A stretch of 42,670 nucleotides of DNA from Hespellia sp. (GTDB lineage Bacteria; Bacillota; Clostridia; Lachnospirales; Lachnospiraceae): the NCBI GenBank assembly GCA_028694105.1, contig JAQUUC010000024.1, positions 4,723-47,392 on the forward strand, given 5' to 3'. Below, piece after piece: positions 16,263 to 24,960 of the stretch. How positions within the stretch are numbered: the stretch's first letter is position 1; each line of letters starts with the position of its first letter. The notes beneath the pieces are model-generated. The model did not search any database, was not told where the DNA came from, and saw only the letters and a list, made by a program, of their open reading frames with translations. Position numbers and translations under genes: made by a program.

Positions 16263-17705
16263 TCAATACCAATCATGTTTTTCATTTCGATCAAGTGCAT
16301 TGATTTGCAGCATTTCCTCATCGGTCAACTCAAAATCATACAATTCCATATTTTCTTGAATGTGTTCAGGGTTGCTCGACCCCGGAATGACTATCACGCT
16401 CTTTTGCAGATTCCAACGCAGAATCACCTGTGCAGAAGATACTTCATGTGCCTGTGCAATGGCAGAAATCACTTCATTGCCAAGGAGTTCAGCTGTATGC
16501 CCTCTGCCACCCAGTGGATACCAGCCCTGTACAACAATTCCCAACTCCTGAATATATGGAATTACATCATTTTCCTGATAGTAGGGATGTATTTCATTTT
16601 GTACTAACGCAGGAGTAATCGTAATCTGTGGTAAAAATTCTTTCAACTCTTCCACATACCAGTTGGAAAGACCTATGGAACGAATTTGCCCTTCCTCCAC
16701 AAATTTTTCCATTGCTTTATATGCTTTTACATCATTTGTATCAGGGTGGTGGAGCAGCATCATATCTACATAGCCAATATTCAGCTTATCTATACAAGCC
16801 TGAATGGACTGCTCTGGATTTTTCATTTCATCCCCCGGATAGATTTTGGTAATTACAAAGATTTCTTCCCGCTTGATTCCAAGTTCATCCATTGCCTCCC
16901 GAACTGCCTGACCAACTTCTTCTTCATTTCCATAAGCAGATGCAGTATCAATTAGGCGGACACCTCTTCTCAATGCCTCCTTTACAGAATCAATGCACGC
17001 ATCTCCATGAAGACTGTATGTGCCAAGTCCATTTATGGGCATTTCATAACCGCTGTTCAGTGTAACCGTATGGGTTTCAAAATTAAATTTTCTTATATTT
17101 TCTGCACTTGTCGGTGTAATCTTCATTTCATTAAGCCACACTTCCACATCCTCCTTCGTATGATCAGCACTAAATCGTCTGCCCTCCATCCACTCTGCAT
17201 CTTTCGCCAGTAGATGGAGATTATCAGCACTGGAACCTATTCCGCTGCTGTGAGAAGTACAAAATGGCAAAATGGTCTTTCCTGCAAAATCATAACTTTC
17301 TAAAAATGTGCTGATAATTCTGGGTGCTTGTCCATGCCAAATCGGATATCCAACCAACACGGTATCATACTGCGTCATATCCAAGGCATCTCCTGCAATA
17401 GCGGGTCGTGCATCAGGGTTATCCTGCTCCTGATCAGCTCGTCCATTTGTGTAATATGCTAAATCAGCTTCTGTATATGGGTCTTCCGGTGCGATTTCAT
17501 AAACATCCGCCTTCAAAATATCAGCAGCTTTTTCTGCTACGCTTTCTGTTGTTCCAGTATTGGAAAAATACGCAACTAAAATTTTTCCTTTTGGTGTTTC
17601 TGTATTCACTGGTGCATCCTCACTTAAAGAAGTGTCTGCTCTACATCCTGACAGCAAACAAACTAGGCTAAATGTAAGCAATATTCCAATCAATCGTTTT
17701 TGCAT
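16263..17705 (-). CDS. Lipoprotein with fused flavodoxin and aldo/keto reductase domains
   Basis: From the ATG at 17705 (AGGTGG upstream) the product has 480 residues; GTG codons at 17714 and 17711 are alternatives. A signal peptide with lipobox LLSGC (Cys about residue 21) predicts anchoring outside the membrane. Residues about 40-190 form a flavodoxin (KILVAYFSNTGTTESVAEKAA, VGYPIWHGQAPRIISTFLESY). Residues about 215-480 form an aldo/keto reductase (GLGTYSLHGDACIDSVKEAL, LIDTASAYGNEEEVG, VITKIYPGD, MMLLHHPD carrying the D-Y-K-H tetrad). Fusion plus export is unusual, because NADPH is not available outside the cell. It ends an operon with a flavodoxin-like protein, an iron alcohol dehydrogenase and an acetyltransferase. 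Confidence 0.88.
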   Translation of the reverse strand: MQKRLIGILLTFSLVCLLSGCRADTSLSEDAPVNTETPKGKILVAYFSNTGTTESVAEKAADILKADVYEIAPEDPYTEADLAYYTNGRADQEQDNPDARPAIAGDALDMTQYDTVLVGYPIWHGQAPRIISTFLESYDFAGKTILPFCTSHSSGIGSSADNLHLLAKDAEWMEGRRFSADHTKEDVEVWLNEMKITPTSAENIRKFNFETHTVTLNSGYEMPINGLGTYSLHGDACIDSVKEALRRGVRLIDTASAYGNEEEVGQAVREAMDELGIKREEIFVITKIYPGDEMKNPEQSIQACIDKLNIGYVDMMLLHHPDTNDVKAYKAMEKFVEEGQIRSIGLSNWYVEELKEFLPQITITPALVQNEIHPYYQENDVIPYIQELGIVVQGWYPLGGRGHTAELLGNEVISAIAQAHEVSSAQVILRWNLQKSVIVIPGSSNPEHIQENMELYDFELTDEEMLQINALDRNEKHDWY

Positions 17706-17715
17706 TTGCACCACC

Positions 17716-18288
17716 TTATCTAAGAACGTTTAAAAGATACGCCATATTTTGTCCGAGATTTTTCATATTTGCCAGACCTTCTTCATCTTTCAGTACATCG
17801 CCCGGCATCTGACCATAAACCATATTCCAGTAAGTAGACCCAACCACAACCATTTCGTGATTTAAGAAAAAGTGATTCATGGTATCTACAGCCTCTAAAG
17901 CACCACCACGACGAACTGCTGCAACGGCTGCACCCACCTTATGCTTCATTGTTTTTCCATCCATGTTCATATCGCCCACAACTGCTGCTCTTTCCAAAAA
18001 TGCCTGCATATTGGCTGACACATTAGCTGAATAGACTGGAGAGCCGAGGATAATCCCGTCCGCGTCCAGCATTTTTTCATAGACCTCATGAAACATATCT
18101 TTCTTACGTACGCAGTTATTTTGACCACCACATGCCCAGCAAGCTTTACAAGGCTCAATGATATTTCCTGCGAACTGTATCATCTCTGTTTCAATACCAG
18201 CCGCATTCAGTTCTTCAAATACTTTATTAATAATAATTGCCGTATTGCCATCTTTTCTGGCACTTCCATTAATTGCTATAACTTTCAT
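17716..18288 (-). CDS. NADPH-dependent FMN reductase / iron-sulfur flavoprotein-like
   Basis: With the start at 18288 (GTGGAGGCTTAAC upstream) the product has 190 residues. The N-terminal flavin loop reads INGSARKDGNTAIIINKVFEEL, and CKACWACGGQNNCVRKKDMF (about residues 45-65) carries a compact cysteine motif like that of archaeal-type iron-sulfur flavoproteins. ILGSPVYSANVSANMQAFLERA is the second FMN loop. It should carry FMN, possibly with a cluster, and pass electrons between NAD(P)H or ferredoxin and partners. It lies 10 bp upstream of the lipoprotein flavodoxin-reductase gene, in the same operon. Confidence 0.9.
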   Translation of the reverse strand: MKVIAINGSARKDGNTAIIINKVFEELNAAGIETEMIQFAGNIIEPCKACWACGGQNNCVRKKDMFHEVYEKMLDADGIILGSPVYSANVSANMQAFLERAAVVGDMNMDGKTMKHKVGAAVAAVRRGGALEAVDTMNHFFLNHEMVVVGSTYWNMVYGQMPGDVLKDEEGLANMKNLGQNMAYLLNVLR

Positions 18289-18312
18289 GTTAAGCCTCCA
18301 CGCCAAACAATC

Positions 18313-19488
18313 TTACAGACACATTTTATAGATACTCTCAACATCGCTTGGCTTTAATGTCATCGGTCCTGTGATCACACCATCCATACAGCAGGCATGT
18401 TCTGCCATTTCCTTGAAATGTTCATTCGTAATATTCAAATCTGTCAAAGTTGATTTTAATCCTAATGTCTCAAAACAGAATGCTGAAACTTCATCAATTG
18501 CCTTTTGTGCCCCATCCATCTGTTCCAGTTCCTCTGCAACACCAAATATTTTTACTCCAAGTCGATAAATTGCAGCTGCCGTATTTTCATTTAAGATATA
18601 CTGTAACCAGCGTGGAGTTATAATCGCAAGACCATGACCATGTGTGATATCATAATATGCAGACAATTCATGTTCCATAAAGTGGCAGGCACATCCATGC
18701 ACGGAACCACCATCTAAAACACCATTTAATGCCATCGAGGACGCCCACATTAGATTTGCTCTTGCTTCATAATTTTCAGGATTTTTCATTGCAACCGGAA
18801 CCCATTTTACAACTGTGCGCATAACTGCTTCCTGCATTTCCATTATTAAATCGAAGGTTGCATCTCCTGCAAAGTAATAGTTATCCAAAACATGATTAAA
18901 AATATCGAACGCTCCACAGACGGTCTGATAAACAGGTAGCGAAAAACTATACTCTGGATTCTCAAATGCTGCTTTTGGAATCAAAGCGCTTCCACCAAGT
19001 CCGATTTTTTCATTTGTGTCCATATTAGAGATAACGCCCCATCCGTCCATTTCAGAACCAGTTGCTGCATTTGTAAGTATAGCTACGATAGGTAAAGCTT
19101 CTGTTACCCATACACCCTCAGAAACCAACGGCCATACATCTCCATTCTCTGTTAATGATGCAGCTGCAATTCCTTTTGAACAGTCAATCGTTGAGCCACC
19201 ACCTACAGCTAAAATCACATCGATTTTTTCTTTTTTACAAATAGCAGCACCCCTATTTACTGTAGTATGTCTGGGATTTGGTTCAACACCAGCAAGTTCA
19301 AAAATCTCAATACTATTATTTGATACGAGCTTCATAATACTATCATACAAGCCACTTTTTTTAATGGAACCACCTCCATAAACCAGCAGAACTCTTTTGC
19401 CATATTTTAATATTTCCTCTGCCAAATGTTCCATTTGATTCTTTCCAAAATAAACCCGATCAGGGTTATGAAAAATAAAGTCATTCAT
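18313..19488 (-). CDS. Iron-containing alcohol dehydrogenase (butanol dehydrogenase-like)
   Basis: The product has 391 residues, as expected for the Fe-ADH group. It begins FIFHNPDRVYFGKNQMEHLAEEI, typical of NADPH-dependent butanol dehydrogenase (BdhA/YqhD type). GGGSTIDCSKGIA (about residue 97) is the dinucleotide motif, and the metal site uses the Asp/His residues in VFDIFNHVLD-like and MEHELSAYYDITHGHGLAII stretches. It should reduce aldehydes to alcohols. The start follows CAGGAGGATATTAATT, which overlaps the stop codon of the acetyltransferase gene, so translation is coupled. Confidence 0.92.
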   Translation of the reverse strand: MNDFIFHNPDRVYFGKNQMEHLAEEILKYGKRVLLVYGGGSIKKSGLYDSIMKLVSNNSIEIFELAGVEPNPRHTTVNRGAAICKKEKIDVILAVGGGSTIDCSKGIAAASLTENGDVWPLVSEGVWVTEALPIVAILTNAATGSEMDGWGVISNMDTNEKIGLGGSALIPKAAFENPEYSFSLPVYQTVCGAFDIFNHVLDNYYFAGDATFDLIMEMQEAVMRTVVKWVPVAMKNPENYEARANLMWASSMALNGVLDGGSVHGCACHFMEHELSAYYDITHGHGLAIITPRWLQYILNENTAAAIYRLGVKIFGVAEELEQMDGAQKAIDEVSAFCFETLGLKSTLTDLNITNEHFKEMAEHACCMDGVITGPMTLKPSDVESIYKMCL

Positions 19489-19490
19489 AA

Positions 19491-20168
19491 TTAATATCCT
19501 CCTGTTTCTTTGTCAATTGTTTTAATTATCTTTGCAGGGACACCGCCCACTACTGTGTAAGCGGATACATCTTTTGTTACCACTGCACCAGCTGCAATAA
19601 CTGACCAGTCTCCAATTTCTACTCCTGAAAGAACCGTAGCATTAGACCCAATCCAAACATGTTCACCAATTTTAATGGAAGCATAATGATTCTTGCGATT
19701 GTTTTTTGGATTTAAATCATGATTGATTGTTGCAAGCACTACATTATGTCCAATTAAGGATCCATCCCCAATTGTGATACCACCCTGATCCTGAAAGTGA
19801 CAGCCGGAATTGATGAAAACATCTTTCCCGAATTGAATGTTCTTCCCAAAGTCCGTATAGAATGGCGGAAACATTCGAAATGTACCGTCAATCTTCTTTC
19901 CTGTGAGCAGCGTCATAATTTTTCTGATTTCTTCCGGTGTGTGGTATTTCGTATTCAATTCCATCCCCAGTCGGATGGCCTCTTGAAAAAGCTGTTCAGC
20001 AAATGCCAATCTGGCTGTATTTTTTACTGCACCTTCACTGAATCCAGCAATTACATCTTCTACAGTTATTTTCTCGGCAGACGCTTCCTCAACCTGCTTT
20101 ACTTTTGTCACTCCAATAATAGGAAGTGTGCCTTTTGCAATTTTAGGCAACGTTTTATCATTCATCAT
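19491..20168 (-). CDS. Left-handed beta-helix O-acetyltransferase (maltose/galactoside type) with extended N-terminus
   Basis: From the ATG at 20168 (AAGGAAAAGAAAATT upstream) the product has 225 residues. The C-terminal half is a hexapeptide-repeat left-handed helix ([59 protein letters not shown]), with the catalytic His in TINHDLNP. This is the LacA/Maa sugar O-acetyltransferase type, using acetyl-CoA. About 65 residues at the N-terminus ([28 protein letters not shown]) are not part of the usual family start. It is translationally overlapped by a 33-codon frame upstream and depends on the same leader that carries the group II intron. Confidence 0.88.
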   Translation of the reverse strand: MMNDKTLPKIAKGTLPIIGVTKVKQVEEASAEKITVEDVIAGFSEGAVKNTARLAFAEQLFQEAIRLGMELNTKYHTPEEIRKIMTLLTGKKIDGTFRMFPPFYTDFGKNIQFGKDVFINSGCHFQDQGGITIGDGSLIGHNVVLATINHDLNPKNNRKNHYASIKIGEHVWIGSNATVLSGVEIGDWSVIAAGAVVTKDVSAYTVVGGVPAKIIKTIDKETGGY

Positions 20169-20259
20169 AATTTTCTTTTCCTTTTTCAGTTTTAACAAAA
20201 TTTCTGGCATCCTTTAAGTTCTGCCGCAATAATTCCATACAATCGGTTGTTTCCGACAT
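20158..20259 (-). CDS. Possible 33-residue leader protein directly after the group II intron
   Basis: The ATG at 20259 lies 5 bases after the presumed intron 3' end. After splicing, AGGAGGT from 22060-22054 joins GGATT and gives an ideal AGGAGG with six-base spacing. The product begins [20 protein letters not shown] and is mostly helical and charged. Its TGA stop overlaps the start region of the acetyltransferase gene, fitting translational coupling. It could be a real small protein or the remnant of a longer gene. I do not recognise the sequence. Confidence 0.55.
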   Translation of the reverse strand: MSETTDCMELLRQNLKDARNFVKTEKGKENYDE

Positions 20260-20351
20260 AATCCGTCGAGTAGACTTTGTCTCGGCTTTTCACTTCCTTT
20301 CATTTTAGATTTCTCTGTGATGAGAGGTTCAAGTCTCAAAAGCCCCTCACA

Positions 20352-20384
20352 GAACCGCACGTGCCCTATTAAGGCATACGGCTC
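20352..20384 (-). ncRNA. Group II intron domain V
   Basis: Read on the minus strand, GAGCCGTATGCC, a short AU-rich loop, then GGGCACGTGCGGTTC form the conserved catalytic hairpin with the AGC triad and two-base bulge. It lies 18 bp after the maturase stop. Confidence 0.85.
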
Positions 20385-20401
20385 TTCAATAAGTCATTCA
20401 C

Positions 20402-21581
20402 CTAATAAGCACTTGCAACATATATCTTTGGATACTCCAATGGGTGTATCTTTAGGACTCCCATATATTTTCTCCATGTTAGCCAGTAAGATTGGTCTCT
20501 TCTCCGCTTACTTTTCCACAGTTCTTCTCGGACATATTTATAATACTTGTGTAATCCTATGCAGTTACCATAGATTCCGTAGTATCTGTAGTGCCCTGTC
20601 AGTTTCGTGTTCAGTGCTTCGATTGTATCTGGGATACTTTCATGCATGTGCTCCCAAATCCATTTCTTTATGGCTTCCCTTGTATCTTCCGAATGGCATT
20701 ATTCTGCTTTTGTCCTCTGCAATCTCAAGTCCAAATTTCTTTAGTCTCTCAATCATCAGCTGATAGAATCTCTGTGCTTCATTCTCATATTGAAACAGAC
20801 ATACATAGTCATCCGCATACCGCACCATATACATCTCCCCTTTGAACTCATGCTTCTTTACATAATCGAACCATGTATCTAAAGTATAGTGCAGATATAC
20901 ATTCGCCAGTACTGGCGAAATCAGTCCTCCTTGGACTGTACCTGACTCTGTTTCCAGTCGCTTTCCATCTTCCATAACTCCGCCTATCAGAAACCTTTTG
21001 ATATATCTGATAAAGTTCTTATCCGCTATGTCGTGTTCCAGAAATTTAATCATCCATTCATGGTCTATGTTGTCGAAAAACCCTTTGATGTCTGCATCTA
21101 CAATGTAGTTGACTTTATCTGCCATGATATGTTTGTTGACTCTTTGAATCGCATCGTGACAGCTTCGGTTCGGTCTGAATCCAAAGGAGAAATCTTTGAA
21201 TTTTGGTTCATAGATTGCTTCCAATACTTCTTTGAAAACACCTTGTACAACCTTATCCTCAAATGACGGTATTCCCAATCCACGCATTTTTCCGTTTCCT
21301 TTCGGGATATAGGCTCTGCGCACTGGATATGGCTTATAAGAAAACTTCTTCATTCTGCACAGCAGATTTTCAAGGTTTTCCTCAAGTTTCTCACCGTATT
21401 CCTCTTTGGTGACCTCATCAATTCCCACTGCTTTCCCTTTAGGTTGCTTCCCATAAGATTCTTTCAGCGTGTCTTTGTTGATGTATTTCATTAGTGACTG
21501 TACTTTGCCATATTTCTCAACGAGACTGGCTATTTCTGCTTTCTCTTTTTCCATTGAATTTCTGCCTCTTGTGCTTTCCAT
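20402..21581 (-). pseudogene. ltrA: Group II intron reverse transcriptase/maturase, internally deleted and frameshifted
   Basis: The first frame (21581-20640, 313 codons) holds the RT domain with fingers (YIPKGNGKMRGLGIPSFEDKVVQ), FSFGFRPNRSCHDAIQ, DADIKGFFDNIDHEWM and the catalytic YADD in MVRYADDYVCLF. After MPFGRYKG (about 20680) the frame goes off and stops. The maturase/thumb part continues in another frame (KKWIWEHMHESIPDTIEAL, KLTGHYRYYGIYGN, ending near 20402). Compared with intact relatives, about 40 residues (the DFLGFTFY... block) are missing at the junction. No endonuclease domain follows. The protein is probably inactive. Confidence 0.85.
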
Positions 21582-22053
21582 GTTTTGTTAACAGAATCAA
21601 CTTATTGTCCTCCCCTTCCCTCCAGTGTCATTACTACTTTCATTGGTACTATGGGCGAATCCGACTCCTCGATAGCCTTCGTTCGTACTCACCATTGCAT
21701 TGGTCGATACTCCCTACTGTCTCATGTACAGAGCCATCCAGGTCTCCCAGGTATGTCGAATATAACAATATCAGGTATGCCATGCTCTCGGACTCCGGTG
21801 TATTTTCATAGTCTCGCAATAGCGACTATTCCTTGTTGGTGACCCAAGGAGATACTAGACCACCCCACACAATCGATAATTCTAACGAAGCTCAATCGCT
21901 TCACGCTTTCGCATTACGGCGTTCCTGTTCCCTATCCTACGCTTAAACATCATTGTTAGCCTTTGACGCTCCAAGGACTCGGTACTGGCGACTTGCTAGG
22001 TCTTACCAGACTGGATTCCCACCAGCTATATATTCGGCACCAAACTGGCGCAC

Positions 22054-22098
22054 ACCTCCTGTATTTTTTATTATATTCATCTAGTTTAGAAATGTAAA
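22054..22098 (-). promoter_or_regulatory. Promoter and Shine-Dalgarno of the operon interrupted by the group II intron
   Basis: On the minus strand, TTTACA (22098-22093) and a consensus TATAAT (22075-22070) are 17 bp apart. AGGAGGT (22060-22054) follows and is immediately adjacent to the intron start at 22053. The untranslated leader before the intron would be only about 10 bases plus this ribosome site. Confidence 0.8.
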
Positions 22099-22117
22099 AT
22101 GCTTGGTTTGAATGTCT

Positions 22118-22154
22118 AGTTATTCTTGTTCTAAATAACTGAATGTGATACAAT
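22118..22154 (+). promoter_or_regulatory. LysR-type binding site and promoter of the LysR gene
   Basis: AGTTAT (22118-22123) and ATAACT (22135-22140) form a T-N11-A type inverted repeat. The plus-strand promoter TTGTTC (22126-22131), 17 bp, TACAAT (22149-22154) overlaps it. The site lies 20 bp upstream of the divergent operon's -35 box, a usual place for activation and autorepression. Confidence 0.6.
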
Positions 22155-22203
22155 ATGTGTGTTCAGGAAAGTATTCCGAAAATATTCTATAGGAGATGAA
22201 TCA

Positions 22204-23082
22204 ATGGAACTACGAGTTTTGCGATATTTTTTAGAGGTAGCACGGGAAGAAAATATAACCAGAGCAGCTTCTTTCCTTCATGTGTCTCAGCCAACTATGT
22301 CAAGACAGCTAAAGGAATTAGAAGAAGAACTGGGCAAGAAACTCTTTCTTCGCAGCAACTACAGCGTAAAGCTGACAGAAGAGGGAATGCTTTTGAGGAA
22401 GCGTGCTGAAGATATTCTCGATATGGTTGACAAAACAACTGCTGAATTCAAAGCGTTAGATGAGATTAATGGAGGCGATATCCGCATTGGTTGTGCAGAA
22501 TCCGAAGGCATTACGCATTTTTTGCGTGTTGTCAGGAAACTTCAAAATGACTATCCTAATATTCGTTACCATTTCTACAGCAGTGGTTCTGATGCCATTG
22601 ATGAACGATTGGATAAAGGACTTCTCGATTTTGCAATTATCGTGCAGGAGGTTGACCCCGTTAAGTACAACTACATTAAAATGCCTTTCTCTGATTCATG
22701 GGGACTGCTGATGCGCAGAGACAGTCCACTTGCGGATAAAGAATTTATCTCACAGGAAGATTTGCTAAACATCCCTTTAATTTGCTCCCGGCAGAGCTTA
22801 AATGAAGAAATACCTAAATGGCTGGGTGAAATGCAGAATAAACTAATGATTGTTGCAACCTATGATCTAATTCTCAATACAACCTTCATGGTACGAGAGG
22901 GGCTGGGATATGCCCTTGGCTTTGATAAACTGATAAACACAGACGCTGACAGCGATTTATGTTTTCGACCTTTACAGCCATCACTTTTATCGCCAATGTA
23001 TCTGATTTGGAAAAAATATCAGGTATTTACACCAGCAGCATCACTTTTGCTGCAAAATATAAAAAATACTCTCGCAACATAA
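22204..23082 (+). CDS. LysR-family transcriptional regulator
   Basis: The start at 22204, behind ATAGGAGATGAATCA, gives 292 residues. The HTH region begins MELRVLRYFLEVAREENITR, and SQPTMSRQLKELEEELGKKLF is the recognition part. A periplasmic-binding-protein-like effector domain fills residues about 90-290 (DIRIGCAESEGITHFLRVVRKLQ). It is divergent from the operon holding the acetyltransferase, iron alcohol dehydrogenase and flavodoxins, which it probably activates. The effector ligand is unknown. Confidence 0.92.
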   Translation: MELRVLRYFLEVAREENITRAASFLHVSQPTMSRQLKELEEELGKKLFLRSNYSVKLTEEGMLLRKRAEDILDMVDKTTAEFKALDEINGGDIRIGCAESEGITHFLRVVRKLQNDYPNIRYHFYSSGSDAIDERLDKGLLDFAIIVQEVDPVKYNYIKMPFSDSWGLLMRRDSPLADKEFISQEDLLNIPLICSRQSLNEEIPKWLGEMQNKLMIVATYDLILNTTFMVREGLGYALGFDKLINTDADSDLCFRPLQPSLLSPMYLIWKKYQVFTPAASLLLQNIKNTLAT

Positions 23083-23089
23083 AATAGTG

Positions 23090-23128
23090 AAGGTGGCAGT
23101 CCCAAGTTTCTTTTGCGACTGCCACCTT
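23090..23128. terminator. Bidirectional terminator-like hairpin
   Basis: The perfect 12-bp inverted repeat AAGGTGGCAGTC (23090-23101) / GACTGCCACCTT (23117-23128) lies between the converging LysR gene and the minus-strand CMD-cupin gene. The U-runs are short on both sides. Confidence 0.7.
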
Positions 23129-23144
23129 TGATTGTCTGTCGAAA

Positions 23145-23903
23145 CTATTTCAAAGTCTGATACTGTTCATCATTCACAGCTTCCAGCCATTCATTTCTTC
23201 CATTTTCACCCGGCACTTCAATTGCAAGATGAGAAAACCAGCTATCCGCTGCTGCACCATGCCAGTGCTTTACATCCACGGGAATATTGATGCAATCACC
23301 CGGTTTCATTTCTATGGCTTCTTTGCCCCATTCCTGATAATATCCTCTGCCACCTATACAGACCAGAATCTGTCCGCCACCTTTGTCTGCATGATGAATA
23401 TGCCAGTTATTTCTGCATCCCGGCTCAAAAGTGACATTATAAATGCCAACCTGTTTTGTGGAAATCGGTGCCAGATAGCTCTGTCCTACAAAATACTGCG
23501 CAAAGCCATCATTTGGTGCGCCGATTGGAAAGAGAATCGTATTCTGGTAACTATCCTTTGCTGAGAGTTCTTCCGCTTTTTCATTCCAGACTTCCTTTGC
23601 CAGATTAAATACTGCCCAGCCTTTCGGCCAGCCAGCATAAAATGCCACATGGGTGATGACTGCTGCAATTTCTTTTTGAGTTACACCGTGATTCTTTGCA
23701 TTCTGCAAATGATACACAAGGGAAGAGTCCGTGATTCCTGAAGACATCAGTGCTACCACAGTAATCATGCTTCTTGTCTTTACATCAATATCCTGATTGT
23801 TCCAGTTTTCTCCAAATAGCACATCATCATTAAAATGTGCAAATTCCGGAGCAAATTCTCCAAGTGCTGCTCTACCTGCTGTCTGTACTATTTTTTCACT
23901 CAT
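23145..23903 (-). CDS. Carboxymuconolactone decarboxylase-like domain fused to a cupin
   Basis: The product has 252 residues. Residues about 15-105 are a CMD/AhpD-like helical domain (FGENWNNQDIDVKTRSMITVVALMSSG, HLQNAKNHGVTQKEIAAVITHVAFYAGWPKGW). It lacks the CxxC pair of AhpD peroxidases. Residues about 140-240 are a cupin with the metal motif WHIHHADKGGGQ and a second His motif in VKHWHGAAADSW. The fusion is common beside flavodoxins and aldo/keto reductases in Clostridia, but its reaction is not established. It is last in the operon TetR-flavodoxin-aldo/keto reductase-CMD/cupin. The start follows GTGAGGAACCTACA. Confidence 0.9.
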   Translation of the reverse strand: MSEKIVQTAGRAALGEFAPEFAHFNDDVLFGENWNNQDIDVKTRSMITVVALMSSGITDSSLVYHLQNAKNHGVTQKEIAAVITHVAFYAGWPKGWAVFNLAKEVWNEKAEELSAKDSYQNTILFPIGAPNDGFAQYFVGQSYLAPISTKQVGIYNVTFEPGCRNNWHIHHADKGGGQILVCIGGRGYYQEWGKEAIEMKPGDCINIPVDVKHWHGAAADSWFSHLAIEVPGENGRNEWLEAVNDEQYQTLK

Positions 23904-23932
23904 TGTAGGTTCCTCACTTTCTTAACGTCATA

Positions 23933-24943
23933 CTAAACTACATTTCCTGCCTTCTGTTTTCCATTCTGTGCCATCACGCCCACAAGAGGATGTGGTACAT
24001 ACAATTCTTCTAAATAGCTGATTTCCGAATCAGAGAGTACAACTTCAACTGCTCCTACTGCACCATCTATATGGGATTTCTTTATTGCTCCTACCACAGG
24101 GGAAGTCACTTTTGTAAGCAGCCACGCCAGTGAAATTTCTGTCATGGAAACACCTTTTTTATCTGCCAAATCTGCAACTCGTTCAATAATTTTGTTATCA
24201 ACTTCTGCTGTTCCATCATATTTTACATGGGCATAAGTATCTTCTTTCAGACGTTTTGAAATCTCTCCCGGATGTTTTGACAATCTGCCACCTGCTAATG
24301 CGCTATACGGTGTCATTGCAATATTCTGATCGTAGCAAAATGCTGCCATTTCTCTTTCTTCTTCTCTCGCAATCAGATTATAATGCCCCTGAACGGACAC
24401 AAATTCCGCAAAGCCATGCTCTCTCGCATAGAAGTTCGCTTTTGCAAGCTGCCATGCAAAACAATTTGAAATCCCAATATAGCGGGCTTTCCCTTCCTTA
24501 ACTACCTGATTGAGTCCATCCATAATTTCTTCCATTGGAGTATGATAATCCCACATATGATAAATATAGAGGTCTACATAATCCATTCCTAAGTTGGCAA
24601 GACTTTGATTCAGTGAATTTTCAATGTGCTGCTGTCCGCTGATTCCTGCATCTATCTCATCCTGAGAGCGTGGTAAAAATTTGGTGGCAATCACATAATC
24701 TTTCCGATGAGCAAAATCTCTTAAAGCTCTCCCTACAAACTGTTCACTGGTTCCGTTCTGGTAAGCAATGGCTGTATCAAAGAAATTGATTCCTTCCTCC
24801 AGACCATATTTTACAATTTCCCGTGTCTGCCTCTCGTCCACTGTCCAGCTGTGCTGCCCTGCCTGACTATTTCCAAATCCCATACATCCCATGCAAATAC
24901 GGGATACTTTCAAATCGGATTTTCCCAAGTTTATATACTTCAT
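23933..24943 (-). CDS. Aldo/keto reductase
   Basis: The product has 336 residues. The barrel begins MKYINLGKSDLKVSRICMGC and shows INFFDTAIAYQNGTSEQ (Asp, Tyr), ATKFLP (Lys) and VDLYIYHMWD (His), the full catalytic tetrad. This resembles the AKR11/13-like YhdN/IolS group. It should reduce aldehydes or ketones with NADPH. It lies 17 bp downstream of a flavodoxin gene and 29 bp upstream of the CMD-cupin gene, within one TetR-headed operon. The start follows AATAGGAGAATAAGCC. Confidence 0.92.
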   Translation of the reverse strand: MKYINLGKSDLKVSRICMGCMGFGNSQAGQHSWTVDERQTREIVKYGLEEGINFFDTAIAYQNGTSEQFVGRALRDFAHRKDYVIATKFLPRSQDEIDAGISGQQHIENSLNQSLANLGMDYVDLYIYHMWDYHTPMEEIMDGLNQVVKEGKARYIGISNCFAWQLAKANFYAREHGFAEFVSVQGHYNLIAREEEREMAAFCYDQNIAMTPYSALAGGRLSKHPGEISKRLKEDTYAHVKYDGTAEVDNKIIERVADLADKKGVSMTEISLAWLLTKVTSPVVGAIKKSHIDGAVGAVEVVLSDSEISYLEELYVPHPLVGVMAQNGKQKAGNVV

Positions 24944-24960
24944 GGCTTATTCTCCTATTT

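Larger units (their letters stand above)
20265..22053 (-). mobile_element. Group II intron (about 1.79 kb) inserted in an operon leader
   Basis: On the minus strand the element begins GTGCGCCAG (22053), the GUGYG 5' end of group II introns. It carries a reverse transcriptase/maturase gene in domain IV, a domain V hairpin (20384-20352) and a terminal domain ending CTACTCGAC near 20265. A candidate EBS1 (RNA AUCUCCU, plus-strand 21847-21853) pairs over 7 bases, one of them G-U, with AGGAGGU just upstream of the 5' splice site (22060-22054). The exons on both sides belong to the LysR-linked operon. The 3' end is placed by sequence pattern and could be off by a few bases. Confidence 0.85.
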
